Source: Kocuria carniphila (GTDB lineage: Bacteria; Actinomycetota; Actinomycetes; Actinomycetales; Micrococcaceae). From it: a stretch of DNA of 64,000 nucleotides. Below the pieces are notes generated by a model that was not told the DNA's origin, ran no database searches, and was given only the letters and a program-made list of their open reading frames with translations. Positions within the stretch are counted from its first letter, which is position 1. Every line of letters starts with the position of its first letter. Positions 26,275-35,293 of the stretch are shown here, one piece after another. Both the position numbers and the translations under genes were made by a program. The stretch is taken from assembly GCF_004136555.1 (NCBI RefSeq), contig NZ_NOIT01000011.1, positions 62,001 through 126,000 on the forward strand, in the 5' to 3' direction.

Positions 26275-27297
26275 ATGCGTGCCATCACTTTGTCCAAATA
26301 CGGCGGCCCCGATGTCATGAAATTACAAGACATGCCGCGACCAGTCCCGGAAGCGAATCAGGTCCTGATTCGCACGGTCACCGCGGGGTTGAATCCCGTG
26401 GATGCATTGCAGCGGCAGGGCACGTTCAGGATGGTCCAGCCGTATACATTCCCCAAGATCACGGGCAACGAATTGAGCGGCGTGGTCGAATCCGTGGGAT
26501 CGCTCGTCCGAGAGTTCCAGCCGGGGGATCACGTCATGACCCGCACTGGCTCCGAGCAATTGAGCGCGCTGGCTGAGTACGTCGCAGTGGACCAGGATTT
26601 TGTGGCGAGGGCGCCCCAGAACCTTCCGCTGTCGGACGCGGCGGCCATTCCGTTGGCTGGGTTGACCGCCCAACAAGCGCTGGGCCCGGAGCACCTCGAT
26701 CTTCAGGCGGGCGAACGGTTGTTGATCACGGGTGGCGCTGGTGGCGTCGGCCTGTTGGCCATCCAGCTCGCCAAGCTGGCGGGCGCGCACGTGACGACCA
26801 CGGCGTCGTCGGCGGGTGAAGAACTCGTGCGCGAAGCAGGAGCGGACCACGTGATCAACTACCGCGACCGGAAAATCTCCGAGGGTAACGAGCGCTTCGC
26901 CAAGGTCTTGGACCTGGTCGGCGGCGACACGGTGGCCGATCTGATGTCCACTGTGGAGCGCGGGGGAGCCGTGGTGAGCATTGCGGGACCGCCCACCCCC
27001 GGCAGTCTGGCCGAAGATAGGGACCTTTCCAAGCCCAAGGCGGCGCTGGTTCGTGCCGTTGAGGAAATTCTGAGCTTCAAAATTCGCCGCTCGGCCAAGA
27101 AGGCGCGGGCGACGTTCGAGTTCTTCCTCATGCACCCGGACGGCGAGGGTCTCGCCCGGTTGGCATCGTTGGTGGATCAGGGCAAGCTGCGGGTCACGAT
27201 CGACAGCCGCTATCCACTCGATCAGTTCCGGGCCGCCTTCGAGCAGTTGGAGTCCCGGCGTTCCAAAGGCAAGGTTCTGGTCGAGATATCGGACTAA
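26275..27297 (+). CDS. Zinc-free medium-chain dehydrogenase/reductase (quinone oxidoreductase-like)
   Basis: A 340-residue NADPH-dependent enzyme. GNELSGVVESVG marks the catalytic GroES-like domain, and ITGGAGGVG (151-159) is the nucleotide-binding loop. The zinc-binding GHE and cysteine lobe of alcohol dehydrogenases are absent, which places it with quinone oxidoreductases and enoyl reductases. It probably reduces quinones or reactive enones. It is monocistronic and convergent with the TspO gene across a strong hairpin. Confidence 0.9.
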   Translation: MRAITLSKYGGPDVMKLQDMPRPVPEANQVLIRTVTAGLNPVDALQRQGTFRMVQPYTFPKITGNELSGVVESVGSLVREFQPGDHVMTRTGSEQLSALAEYVAVDQDFVARAPQNLPLSDAAAIPLAGLTAQQALGPEHLDLQAGERLLITGGAGGVGLLAIQLAKLAGAHVTTTASSAGEELVREAGADHVINYRDRKISEGNERFAKVLDLVGGDTVADLMSTVERGGAVVSIAGPPTPGSLAEDRDLSKPKAALVRAVEEILSFKIRRSAKKARATFEFFLMHPDGEGLARLASLVDQGKLRVTIDSRYPLDQFRAAFEQLESRRSKGKVLVEISD

Positions 27298-27318
27298 TCC
27301 GGCCCAGGACGACGACGC

Positions 27319-27350
27319 CGCGTGGGCAGCCAGCGTTGGGCGCCCACGCG
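27319..27350. terminator. Bidirectional hairpin between convergent genes
   Basis: CGCGTGGGC (27319-27327) and GCCCACGCG (27342-27350) form a perfect 9-bp stem with a 14-base loop. It lies 22 bp after the oxidoreductase stop and just before the TspO stop on the other strand, so it can serve both. Confidence 0.55.
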
Positions 27351-27353
27351 CGG

Positions 27354-27905
27354 TCACTTGCCCGGGTTCAAAGCGGCGATCGCGCCACTGAGGGCCGTAG
27401 CACCGCTGGTCCACACCGCGTAAGGGGACAGGAGCAGGCCGAGGCCAGCGTGGGACTTGTCCGCGCGGCGAACCAGGTCGATGGAGCTCACGGCCAGGGC
27501 GCCGGCTTCAATGGTCGAGACGACCGGGCGCTCACCGCGGAAGAACAAACCACACCACGCGGCATTGAGAGCAAGGTTGGTGCCGAGTGCTCGCGAGTAG
27601 CTCTTGAACTCGGCGGCGTCCCCGCGTTCGTGTGCATCGGCGAGCACTTTGTAAGACACATAGGCGATGTCCGCGTACAAGGCCGTCCACACGATGGGGA
27701 AAGCTGCGGCCGGCGGCTGCCAATCAGGCTTGCGAAGGGACTTGTACCAACTGTTCTCGGGGTCGGTGAGGAGTGTGCCCACCGCCGCACAAGCACCCAC
27801 GGCAGCAATGGTGCCGATGGCTATCTTGCGACGATCGCGTTTACTCTGACGCGTCCGTTCCCGGCGAGTAGGAGAAATCTTGATGCGACTGACGGTGGGC
27901 TTCAA
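27354..27905 (-). CDS. TspO/MBR-family membrane protein
   Basis: A 183-residue protein with five helices. WYKSLRKPDWQPPAAAFPIVWTALY and NLALNAAWCGLFF are the signature segments of TspO, a membrane protein that binds tetrapyrroles and cholesterol-like ligands and is linked to oxidative stress. It starts at TTG 27905 with GAGG upstream. The N-terminus carries an unusually basic 28-residue extension (SPTRRERTRQSKRDRRK) ahead of the first helix. Confidence 0.88.
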   Translation of the reverse strand: MKPTVSRIKISPTRRERTRQSKRDRRKIAIGTIAAVGACAAVGTLLTDPENSWYKSLRKPDWQPPAAAFPIVWTALYADIAYVSYKVLADAHERGDAAEFKSYSRALGTNLALNAAWCGLFFRGERPVVSTIEAGALAVSSIDLVRRADKSHAGLGLLLSPYAVWTSGATALSGAIAALNPGK

Positions 27906-27954
27906 GGGGACCTCTTCCCTGGATTCCTAGTGGACAGCAGGCTTCTTACTCTTT

Positions 27955-28485
27955 CTATCGAGATTTTCTGTGAAGTGCCACCAGGGCGGCACCGAGCACA
28001 CCAACGGTCACATCGCTCAGGGTGTCGAGGGGTGGAATGTGGATGTCCGGGGTGACCAGAAGAAAGCCGAGGAGCTCCATAACTTCCCACACGACGGCCA
28101 GGACGAGCCCGGTGATTGCGCACATCATCAACCGCTGCCCACGGGAAAGACGACCAAGTTCCGGAGATCTCCGCAGCGCGTAGTTCCAAGCGATCCACAC
28201 CAGTACGTAGGTGCACAAGAAGTGGATCAGTAGATCCCACCACCAGATGCTGCTGTAGACCTGCTCCGCGGCACTCACCCCGGCGACCAGCATGATCAGG
28301 CTCGTTACCGCGCGAGCGTGTCCATGGCGGAAGCACAAGAACGCGACGACTTGTCCAAGCCCCACCAGGAGTAGGACCGCCACGTCGATCCAGCGTCCCT
28401 GAATTCCGTAGATCAGGGCGAAAAGCAACCCCGAAAAACACATGCTGGAAGCGATATATTCCCTTGCCGCGCCTCGATCAGCCAC
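27955..28485 (-). CDS. Hypothetical membrane protein (DUF2238-like)
   Basis: A protein of about 176 residues with five or six helices. WWWDLLIHFLCTYVLVWIAW, VWEVMELLGFLL and DTLSDVTVGVLGAALVAL recall the DUF2238/YjdF group, where the Asp/Glu/His residues sit in membrane helices. GTG at 28485 overlaps the glycosyltransferase stop (GTGGCTGA), which suggests coupling. ATG at 28443 (162 residues) is the alternative start but its nearest purine run is too far away. Confidence 0.65.
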   Translation of the reverse strand: MADRGAAREYIASSMCFSGLLFALIYGIQGRWIDVAVLLLVGLGQVVAFLCFRHGHARAVTSLIMLVAGVSAAEQVYSSIWWWDLLIHFLCTYVLVWIAWNYALRRSPELGRLSRGQRLMMCAITGLVLAVVWEVMELLGFLLVTPDIHIPPLDTLSDVTVGVLGAALVALHRKSR

Positions 28486-29227
28486 GCGGTGCCGTCCAGC
28501 GGGCACGCATGCGCTCCCACGGCTTCTGCTCGACCCAGTTGGTTTGCATGGTCGTACCTGCCATGTGTAGTTGTCGCATAATCCGGGGTGTCGAGGCGGC
28601 CGCCCGCCACGACACCAGCATGACGTTCCGGTGATCCAGCACGACCTTCTGGCGGGGGCCCAACCGGAAGCTGAGGTCGTAGTCGTCATGGATCTCCGGG
28701 GACAAGTGCACGCGGTCCCTGACGGAATGCCACCATGCTGAAGACATGGCCATGTTGGACCCCCACAGGGCAATGTGACCTAGCGCGAATCCGCCCACGA
28801 GGCGGTACGCGTACGAGTACAAGGCGCCCGCGACTCTGCCCAGCAGCGGGGAACGGGGCCCGAACCGGGCAATACCTGTCACGGCAACCACCTGAGTTCC
28901 GCCCTTGCGGGACATGTGTCGTTCCATGCTCTCGGCCATGTGCTCGACCCATTCCTCGGTCGGAATACTGTCCGCATCGCAGCGCAGGATCACGGGATGT
29001 TGCGCGGCGTCGTACCCGGAACGCACGGCGTACGCCACGCCGGGGATGTCCTCGCGAAAGCACGTTACGTCCGGGAATTCACTGAGGACCGTCGCGATGT
29101 CATCGGTTGAGCCGTTGTCCACCACGATGATCTCGTCCGGTAGGTGCGTTTGCCGGCTCAGTGCACGCAAGCAGCGGTGCAGGTACGCGGAATCATTGCG
29201 GGTGGGTATAACCACGCTGCACTTCAT
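28478..29227 (-). CDS. Family 2 glycosyltransferase
   Basis: A 249-residue inverting glycosyltransferase. CSVVIPTRNDSAYLHRCLRALSRQ and EIIVVDNGSTDD form the nucleotide-sugar site, RCDADS is the DXD metal motif and HDDYDLSFRLG gives the catalytic ED-like segment. Two weak hydrophobic stretches near residues 140-165 may touch the membrane. TTGGAG precedes the ATG at 29227. It is coupled to the membrane protein gene downstream. The acceptor (glycolipid, carotenoid or wall polymer) cannot be told. Confidence 0.88.
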   Translation of the reverse strand: MKCSVVIPTRNDSAYLHRCLRALSRQTHLPDEIIVVDNGSTDDIATVLSEFPDVTCFREDIPGVAYAVRSGYDAAQHPVILRCDADSIPTEEWVEHMAESMERHMSRKGGTQVVAVTGIARFGPRSPLLGRVAGALYSYAYRLVGGFALGHIALWGSNMAMSSAWWHSVRDRVHLSPEIHDDYDLSFRLGPRQKVVLDHRNVMLVSWRAAASTPRIMRQLHMAGTTMQTNWVEQKPWERMRARWTAPRG

Positions 29228-29324
29228 GGTTCTCCAAGCCGGTGGGGAGGGGGCTACATGCGACTTTACGGGGGGATGCTCCCTGGTACCCATGTCAAGA
29301 CAACGGCGTTCGCTCACCGCTCGA

Positions 29325-29777
29325 TTAACTGCCCAGCGGCTTGATGCGCTCCCAGGGCTCGATGGGTCCCTCGACCACGGTGAAGAGTGGGTGCGGGGTG
29401 GGAGTGTTCACTGCGTCCAGGCGCGCGCGGCCCCAGTCCGGATCGCGGCCTTCAACCTTCTGGCGAAGGAACGCGAGCTCGTAATCGAGCTGCCCGGTAG
29501 TCACATTGATGGTGTCTGGTTGGTGGGAGCGATCAAGCGAAATCCGCCCGCGATCAAAGCTGTAACCGCGCCGGTCCGCTTCGTCCGCGATGGCATGCAG
29601 ATAATCAGCGACTGCCTGCAGGGGATCGGGGCGATCACGGAAACGCTCGAGTTGGGGGTGGTGGGTATAACCCTTTGTTTCGCCGCGCAGGACCTTTTGA
29701 GCCAGTAAGGTTTCTCGCCAGCCGGCGACCAATGCGCGTCGATCCAACAGGGCGGGGTCCAGCGACCAGAGTCTCAT
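29325..29777 (-). CDS. Pyrimidine-dimer DNA glycosylase family protein (Pyr_excise)
   Basis: A 150-residue protein. MRLWSLDPALLDRRALVAGWRETLLAQKVLRGETKGYTHHPQLERF is the hallmark of the bacterial branch of the T4 endonuclease V-like Pyr_excise family. T4 enzyme uses its N-terminal Thr amine; here the residue after Met is Arg, as in most bacterial homologues, so enzymatic activity is not assured. There is no Shine-Dalgarno sequence before ATG 29777, which suggests a leaderless transcript. Confidence 0.8.
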   Translation of the reverse strand: MRLWSLDPALLDRRALVAGWRETLLAQKVLRGETKGYTHHPQLERFRDRPDPLQAVADYLHAIADEADRRGYSFDRGRISLDRSHQPDTINVTTGQLDYELAFLRQKVEGRDPDWGRARLDAVNTPTPHPLFTVVEGPIEPWERIKPLGS

Positions 29778-29892
29778 GGGCTCATTGTGCCCTTTGTCTC
29801 TCCACGTTTTGAGGGGGATTGCGTTGGGGAATCTCCAAGCGCGCTCACGTATCATGACCGCGTTCCTGAACCCCACACAAAGCGAATGCGTG

Positions 29893-30561
29893 ATGTCCCT
29901 AGTCTCTGTCCTCCTGCCCGCCCAAGCAGCCGGTAGTGCTGAACTCGATGGTCTCGCAGGGTGGGTGGTCGACGTCATGGAGGCGATTGGCGCCCCGGGT
30001 GCCGGTCTGCTGGTTGCGTTGGAGAATCTGTTCCCGCCGTTGCCGTCGGAAGTCATCCTGCCGCTGGCCGGGTTCACCGCGAGCCAGGGCAACTTTTCCC
30101 TGGCCGGTGCCATCTTCTGGACCACTCTGGGTTCTGTGATAGGGGCGATTGCCCTGTATTGGATCGGTGTTGCGCTGGGCCGCCGCCGCCTGCGTGTGAT
30201 CGTGGACAAGATGCCTCTGGTTGATCTGGATGATCTGGACCGCACCGAAGACTGGTTCAATCGGCACGGTAAAGCGACCGTGTTCTTCGGTCGAATGATC
30301 CCCATCTTCAGATCATTGATTTCAATCCCCGCCGGAATCGAACGCATGTCGTTTCTTCTTTTCGTGGCATTGACTGCGGCAGGTTCCCTGATCTGGAACT
30401 CCGTTTTTGTGGTGGCCGGTTATTTCCTGGGCGAGAATTGGCATATCGCGGAGCAATACGCCGGAGTGTTCTCCCGAATTGTGGTCATCGCCGTTCTGGT
30501 GTTCCTGATCTGGTGGGTGGTTCGGCGCGTGCGTCGAAACAAAAGGAAGCCGGCAGCCTAA
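29893..30561 (+). CDS. DedA-family membrane protein
   Basis: A 222-residue protein of the DedA/SNARE-associated family. The marks are ENLFPPLPSEVILPLAGF (with the membrane-embedded Glu) and FFGRMIPIFRSLISIPAG (with the essential Arg). Members flip undecaprenyl phosphate or other lipids back across the membrane (UptA-type). Upstream ATG 29854 is possible, but 29893 gives a compact N-terminus. A basic tail ends the protein. Confidence 0.92.
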   Translation: MSLVSVLLPAQAAGSAELDGLAGWVVDVMEAIGAPGAGLLVALENLFPPLPSEVILPLAGFTASQGNFSLAGAIFWTTLGSVIGAIALYWIGVALGRRRLRVIVDKMPLVDLDDLDRTEDWFNRHGKATVFFGRMIPIFRSLISIPAGIERMSFLLFVALTAAGSLIWNSVFVVAGYFLGENWHIAEQYAGVFSRIVVIAVLVFLIWWVVRRVRRNKRKPAA

Positions 30562-30608
30562 CCGTCCAACACTCAGAGACCCAGGCCGACCAGAAAGCAG
30601 GTGCATCC

Positions 30609-30683
30609 ATGAACCTTATGGGCATTCTGGGAGGCCTGGGTCTTTTCATGGTCGGTGGTTCTTATTTGATAGTCGCTAAATAG
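30609..30683 (+). CDS. Possible 24-residue membrane peptide
   Basis: ATG 30609 to TAG 30683 encodes a single hydrophobic helix (MGILGGLGLFMVGGSYLIVAK) with a C-terminal lysine. It follows the DedA gene by 47 bp. The ribosome-binding site is weak (CAGGTG). The remaining 248 bp to the TetR gene show no other frame. Many single-helix peptides are real, but this one rests on composition alone. Confidence 0.3.
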   Translation: MNLMGILGGLGLFMVGGSYLIVAK

Positions 30684-30891
30684 GGTGCGGCCGGTCTGAT
30701 CAGTCGAAACAGTTCGATCGGGATACGCACCGCGAAGACTCAAGCCTCCGATGCGGCCGCGGTCAGGGCGCAGAAGTCTCAGGGCCGAACGCAATCAGCC
30801 GATGGACCGTAACCCAATCTGCGGCGGGATGCCCCCGAGACATCCCTCGACTTAACTGATCCTGAGAACGCCTGGACACGTCCATACATTT

Positions 30892-30904
30892 ATAACAGCG
30901 TTAT
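30892..30904. promoter_or_regulatory. ATAAC-AGC-GTTAT palindrome before TetR gene
   Basis: A perfect 5-bp inverted repeat with a 3-base spacer ends 27 bp before the GTG of the TetR gene. It overlaps TATAAC, a possible -10 element. This ATAAC-N3-GTTAT form is common for autorepressing TetR proteins. Confidence 0.5.
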
Positions 30905-30931
30905 CTCGATAGTCACCAGTACCATTGCGGG

Positions 30932-31549
30932 GTGGCCAGACCCAGAAAGTTTGATGACGAAACGCGCGCGGCGCTGATTCGCGATACCGCCGACCAAATT
31001 GTGTCCGGCGGCGTCGAATCGGTATCGCTTCGCCCCTTGGCAGCCAAGCATGGCTGTTCCACCACCGCGATTTACACCATGTTCGGGAGTCGCGATGCCT
31101 TGATAGAGGCCGTCGTTTACGAATCCGTCGGTAGTTTCACCCGATCGCAAGAGAGCGTCCCGGTCACCGGGGACTCTTTGTCTGATCTCTTAGAACTCGG
31201 CAGGGCTTACCGGCGTTGGGCTCTCAAATACCCGGCGCTTTACGTGATCATGATCGGCCGCGGTGGAAAGCGCCCGGACATCAACCCGGAGGATTTCACG
31301 GAGGACTCCCCCAGGATGATCGCAGCGAAGAAGGCGATCGAAACGCTTTTCAGGCGAGTGGCTGACTGCGCCGCGAACGGAATTCTCGGGGATTACCCCA
31401 TTGAAGAAATGGGCAATTCCATCTGGGCTGGTGTGCACGGCTGGGTTTCCATCGAGGCAGCCCGTCCCGTGATGATCGGTCAAGACGCGGACGCCGCGTA
31501 CGAGCGCTATATGCAATCGCTCGTACGCGCGTGGGCACCTGTTACTTAG
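30932..31549 (+). CDS. TetR-family regulator with WHG-type C-terminal domain
   Basis: A 205-residue repressor. Residues about 10-55 form the TetR helix-turn-helix (VSLRPLAAKHGCSTTAIYTMFGSRDALIEAV). The C-terminal part has the YRRWALKYPALYVIM and WAGVHGWVSIE segments of the WHG domain. The start is GTG 30932. Adjacent genes are on the other strand (PTS) or upstream (DedA), and the ATAAC/GTTAT palindrome suggests autoregulation. Confidence 0.9.
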   Translation: MARPRKFDDETRAALIRDTADQIVSGGVESVSLRPLAAKHGCSTTAIYTMFGSRDALIEAVVYESVGSFTRSQESVPVTGDSLSDLLELGRAYRRWALKYPALYVIMIGRGGKRPDINPEDFTEDSPRMIAAKKAIETLFRRVADCAANGILGDYPIEEMGNSIWAGVHGWVSIEAARPVMIGQDADAAYERYMQSLVRAWAPVT

Positions 31550-31565
31550 GACGTATGAAGCCGAA

Positions 31566-33104
31566 TCAGTTCATCGGTGGTGGGGGTACTGGAGCACCCT
31601 GTGGAGGAGGAATTTTTCTGTAGCTCCTGCCTGAGCTGGCTGGACTCGCTGGTTTCTCGGGCGTGGTTTTCTGAGTGGCCCGAGACGGAGCAGGGTCCCA
31701 ATGACCATCAACGGCCTTCTTCTGGAACAGGATGGCCAGCGCAAGAACGGTTAAGCCGATAAGTAAGACCACGAAGATTCCGCCAACCGCGCCCAATTTG
31801 GCTGCCGAGCCGACCAGGATCCCAAACCAGCCAAAATCTGCGTCGCCAAATGTGGTGTTCTCTGAGCCGAATGTTCCAAGAACGGACAGAAGGAAGGCTG
31901 GCAGGAATGTAATGATCAGACCGTTGACCAGACCACCTGCCATCGCACCCCGACGCCCACCAGTGGCGTTGCCGTAAACGCCAGCCGCTCCCCCGGTGAA
32001 GAAGTGGGGGACCAGGCCAGGCAGGATGAGAGCGATACCGAATGCCGGATTGAGCCAAACACTGAGTACGGCGAGACCGAGAAGACCTCCAATAAAACTG
32101 AAGATGAAGCCCAAGAGGACGGCGTTCTGCGCGTACGGAAAAACTATGGGTGCGTCCAAGGCCGGAATGGCACCCGGCACGACTTTGGAGGCGATGCCTT
32201 GGAATGCGGGCACGAGTTCACCCAAGATGGTTCGCACACCAAAAAGAATCACGGCTACTGCCACACCGAACTGCAGCCCTTGTGTGACCGACTGCATAAT
32301 GTAGTTGCCCACGCTGGTCGCACCGCCCTCAAATGCAGTGAACGCTTCCTCCGTGCCGGTGCGCACCATGAACAGGATGGCCATGACGACGTACATGAGA
32401 GCCATTGACAGCGCTGTGGCGACCATTGAATCTCGCAGGAACCGTAAGCCTTCGGGGAGCTTCAGGTCCTCGGAGGAGGGGCTGTTCTTACCCACCGCGC
32501 GTCCGGCGGCACCCGCTGCGATATAACCAGCGGTCCCGAAGTGGCCAATGGCCACGCTGTCATCTCCCGTGATTTTTCGAGTCCAGGGGTGAGCGAAAGC
32601 GGGCATGGAGACCATCAGGATTCCCAGCAGGAGTGCCCCGAGTAGGACTGTCACCGTTCCGTTGTAGCCCGCGGTAGCAAGAATGATCGTCAGCATGGTA
32701 GCCATGAAGAGCACATGGTGACCGGTCAGGAAGACGTACCGGAGTGGTGTAAAACGCGCCAGAATCAGGCTGACGACAAAGCCCAGGATCATCAACCAGG
32801 CGACCTGGGCGCCGTACTGTTCTTGGGCGATTCCGGCGATGGCTTCGTTCGTAGGTATGACACCTTGGGCGCCGGTAGCTCCCAGGATCATGTTCCCCAG
32901 GGGGTCCAAGGACGCCACCACCAACGTTGCGCCGGCGCCGATGAGCAAAAAGCCAAGCGTGGCCTTGATGGCGCCGCCCACCACCTGGCCGGAGGATTTC
33001 CGCAGGGCAATGAGACCGATGGCCGTGATGATGCCGATGAGGAATGCGGGCACGGCCAAAATTTCGTTGACCAGGAATTCTGCGATGCTGACTAGCCAGT
33101 CCAT
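31566..33104 (-). CDS. Ascorbate-type PTS permease, EIIC component
   Basis: A 512-residue membrane protein of the UlaA/SgaT family with about 11-12 helices. GHHVLFMATMLTII, MVSMPAFAHPWTRKITGDDSVAIGHFG and GGAAGVYGNATGGRRGAM are signature segments. It moves L-ascorbate or a related sugar acid while phosphorylating it. The last 45 residues are a Pro-rich cytoplasmic tail. It lies 18 bp after the EIIAB gene. No ascorbate-6-phosphate lactonase or decarboxylase gene is nearby, so the substrate may be another one. Confidence 0.92.
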   Translation of the reverse strand: MDWLVSIAEFLVNEILAVPAFLIGIITAIGLIALRKSSGQVVGGAIKATLGFLLIGAGATLVVASLDPLGNMILGATGAQGVIPTNEAIAGIAQEQYGAQVAWLMILGFVVSLILARFTPLRYVFLTGHHVLFMATMLTIILATAGYNGTVTVLLGALLLGILMVSMPAFAHPWTRKITGDDSVAIGHFGTAGYIAAGAAGRAVGKNSPSSEDLKLPEGLRFLRDSMVATALSMALMYVVMAILFMVRTGTEEAFTAFEGGATSVGNYIMQSVTQGLQFGVAVAVILFGVRTILGELVPAFQGIASKVVPGAIPALDAPIVFPYAQNAVLLGFIFSFIGGLLGLAVLSVWLNPAFGIALILPGLVPHFFTGGAAGVYGNATGGRRGAMAGGLVNGLIITFLPAFLLSVLGTFGSENTTFGDADFGWFGILVGSAAKLGAVGGIFVVLLIGLTVLALAILFQKKAVDGHWDPAPSRATQKTTPEKPASPASSGRSYRKIPPPQGAPVPPPPMN

Positions 33105-33122
33105 GGGGAATCTACTTTCGCA

Positions 33123-33944
33123 CTAGACGTCGTAAGAATCGCGCAGGACAGCGTCGAGCTCTGCCGTGCTGGTGAAGTTTTCAATGACTTTGACCGGAAT
33201 TCCGAGGTCACCCAGGGTTCGTGCGATTTCTCCCGACGTGAGAATCAGATCGGCCTCTTTGGCTTTGCCTTTGGCGGAGATCGTGTCGGTCGCTTCCACC
33301 GTGATGTAAGAACCCCATCCCCAGTGGTCGAGTACCTGTTCGAGAGTGTTTTTGAGGAACAGGCTGGTCCCCAAGCCATTGCCACATACCGTGAGGATCT
33401 TGTTTGTGGTGGTTTGGGTCTGCTGGTCCGCCGCTGCGCCTGAACGTGCAGTTGATTCGTCCTGGCTGTTCGGATGACTGGCTTGACGGCCCGCAGGGGC
33501 GCCATCGAGTATGGCGAGGACTTCTTCGGGAGTTGCGGCCTGATCTAAAGCGGCGCGCTTCTTGGGTGCCCCGAGAACCTTGGCCAGTTGCTGCATCGCT
33601 TTAGTGTGGGCGGAATCGTCGTGTGCCGCTAGTGCCACAACCAGCGACACGGGGTCATTCTTGGCGTGACCGAACTCGACCGGAGTTTTCAGACGCACCC
33701 ATGACATTGCAGTGCGATGGACGGCCTCTGACGGGCGAGCGTGGGCGAAAGCGAATCCGGGGGCCACGACAATGTAGGGGCCGTTCTTTTCGACACTGTT
33801 GATCATCGATTGTGTGTACTGCTCGGTGCACGCGTCCGACTTCTCAATAAGGGAGCCGGCGAACCGAATGGCTTCGCGCCAATCGTCGGCTTCGTGATCC
33901 AACGCAATTGCGGAGCTGTCCAGTAACTCAACGATTTCCGACAT
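33123..33944 (-). CDS. PTS EIIA-EIIB fusion, ascorbate type
   Basis: A 273-residue soluble phosphotransferase. Residues 1-150 are EIIA of the mannitol/fructose type with phospho-site His68 (FAFAHARPS). A hydrophilic linker covers about 150-181. Residues 182-273 are EIIB with phospho-site Cys188 (ILTVCGNGLGTS). Phosphate passes from HPr to His68, Cys188 and the sugar carried by EIIC. The gene leads the two-gene operon. E. coli has separate UlaB and UlaC, so this is a fusion in the order A-B. Confidence 0.93.
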   Translation of the reverse strand: MSEIVELLDSSAIALDHEADDWREAIRFAGSLIEKSDACTEQYTQSMINSVEKNGPYIVVAPGFAFAHARPSEAVHRTAMSWVRLKTPVEFGHAKNDPVSLVVALAAHDDSAHTKAMQQLAKVLGAPKKRAALDQAATPEEVLAILDGAPAGRQASHPNSQDESTARSGAAADQQTQTTTNKILTVCGNGLGTSLFLKNTLEQVLDHWGWGSYITVEATDTISAKGKAKEADLILTSGEIARTLGDLGIPVKVIENFTSTAELDAVLRDSYDV

Positions 33945-34040
33945 GGTGTCAGGCTAGCCCCGGCGGCCTTACCGCGGAAGGATTCTGCGCCTGATGGGGC
34001 CGTCGGGATGACCCCGCGGCGCCGTGAAATACTCGTCTGC

Positions 34041-35234
34041 ATGAGTGCACAGGGTGAGTTCAGATTTCGCTTGGCCGATCGTTTGGACGGGGTGGACTCC
34101 TCTCCGGTGCGGGACCTGCTGGATGCGGTCTCCAAGGAGGGCGTGATCTCGTTTGCCGGCGGTGTGCCGGACCCCGCGTATTTCGAGGTCGATGACATTC
34201 GCGCCGCTTATGATTGGGTCTTCGAGAACCACGCCGAGCGGGCCTTGCAGTACGCCTCGAGCGAGGGAGAGATCGAACTCCGAGAGGAAGCCGCGCGGCG
34301 CGTGAGCCGTCACTTGCCCACCATCCCCGAGCAGATCCAGGTCACGACCGGTTCGCAAGAGGGATTGTTCGTAGTGGCGCAGGCGCTGGTGAATCCGGGT
34401 GACGTGGTGCTGGTCGAACGCCCCACCTACCTGGCGGCAGTTCAAGCCTTCGAACTCAACGGCGCACGGCTGATCGGTGTGCCCACCGACGACAACGGCG
34501 TGATTCCACACGAACTCGAGAAGCTCATCGCGGAGCATTCGCCCAAGTTCGTGTACCTGATCCCGTCGTTCCAGAACCCCTCGGGCGTGTGCATGTCGGT
34601 CGAGCGTCGGGCGGCCGTGGCGGATGTTCTGCTGCGTACTGGTACCGCGCTTGTGGAGGACGATCCATACGGCGAGCTGTGTTTCGAGGGTGAGCCACTG
34701 CCTCCCATCGCGTCGGAACCGGGAATGTCCGCGCAGACCATCCTCCTGAACTCGGTCTCCAAGGTCATTGCCCCGGGTGTGCGGATCGGGTGGATGCGCT
34801 CGGAAGGACCCATTCAGTTCACCCTCACCGTGGCCAAGCAGGCGATCGGGCTGCAGTCCCCGGTCCCGGACCAGCTCGCAGTCGCGCGATACCTGGCCAC
34901 CGCCGACGTCGAGGCCCACCTCGACAAGGTTCGTCCCGTCTACGCCATGCGCGCTAAAGCCATGTACCAGAGCCTCCAGCGCATCCTTCCCGACGGCGCC
35001 GAGGTCACCCAACCCGACGGCGGCATGTTCCTGTGGGTCCGCCTGGGCCACGGAATCGATACCACTCGATTGTTGGAGATCGCACTCGACGAAGGCGTGG
35101 CCTTCGTGCCCGGTGCATCGTTCTTCGCTCACGATCCGGATCGCTCGACCATGCGCTTGTCGTTCGTGACCCACTCACCCGAGGTGATCGACGAGGGGCT
35201 GGATCGTCTGGGGCGCGCGTTGGCCAAGTACTAG
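34041..35234 (+). CDS. PLP-dependent aminotransferase (2-aminoadipate/aromatic type)
   Basis: A 397-residue fold-type I aminotransferase. GSQEGLFVVAQALVNPGDVVLVERPTY binds the cofactor phosphate, LIPSFQNPSG is the Asn-Pro motif and NSVSKVIAPGVRIGW holds the Schiff-base lysine. This arrangement fits the LysN/Aro8-like group that acts on aromatic or branched amino acids or 2-aminoadipate. It is divergent from the PTS operon by about 100 bp. ATG 34041 was chosen over 34008 because family members begin there. Confidence 0.9.
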   Translation: MSAQGEFRFRLADRLDGVDSSPVRDLLDAVSKEGVISFAGGVPDPAYFEVDDIRAAYDWVFENHAERALQYASSEGEIELREEAARRVSRHLPTIPEQIQVTTGSQEGLFVVAQALVNPGDVVLVERPTYLAAVQAFELNGARLIGVPTDDNGVIPHELEKLIAEHSPKFVYLIPSFQNPSGVCMSVERRAAVADVLLRTGTALVEDDPYGELCFEGEPLPPIASEPGMSAQTILLNSVSKVIAPGVRIGWMRSEGPIQFTLTVAKQAIGLQSPVPDQLAVARYLATADVEAHLDKVRPVYAMRAKAMYQSLQRILPDGAEVTQPDGGMFLWVRLGHGIDTTRLLEIALDEGVAFVPGASFFAHDPDRSTMRLSFVTHSPEVIDEGLDRLGRALAKY

Positions 35235-35238
35235 GGCT

Positions 35239-35269
35239 TGACCCTCACGCGACGTCAGGGCGAACAGTA
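35239..35269 (+). promoter_or_regulatory. MerR/TipA-type promoter with long spacer
   Basis: TTGACC (35239-35244) and AACAGT (35264-35269) are separated by 19 bp, the overlong spacer typical of MerR-activated promoters. Between them lies the dyad CCCTCACG-CGA-CGTCAGGG (35243-35261; seven of eight arm positions pair), which resembles known TipA-type operators. It is followed by the TipAS gene, so autoactivation is likely. Confidence 0.65.
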
Positions 35270-35293
35270 GGGGTTGTGAGAGATGCTGAAGCC

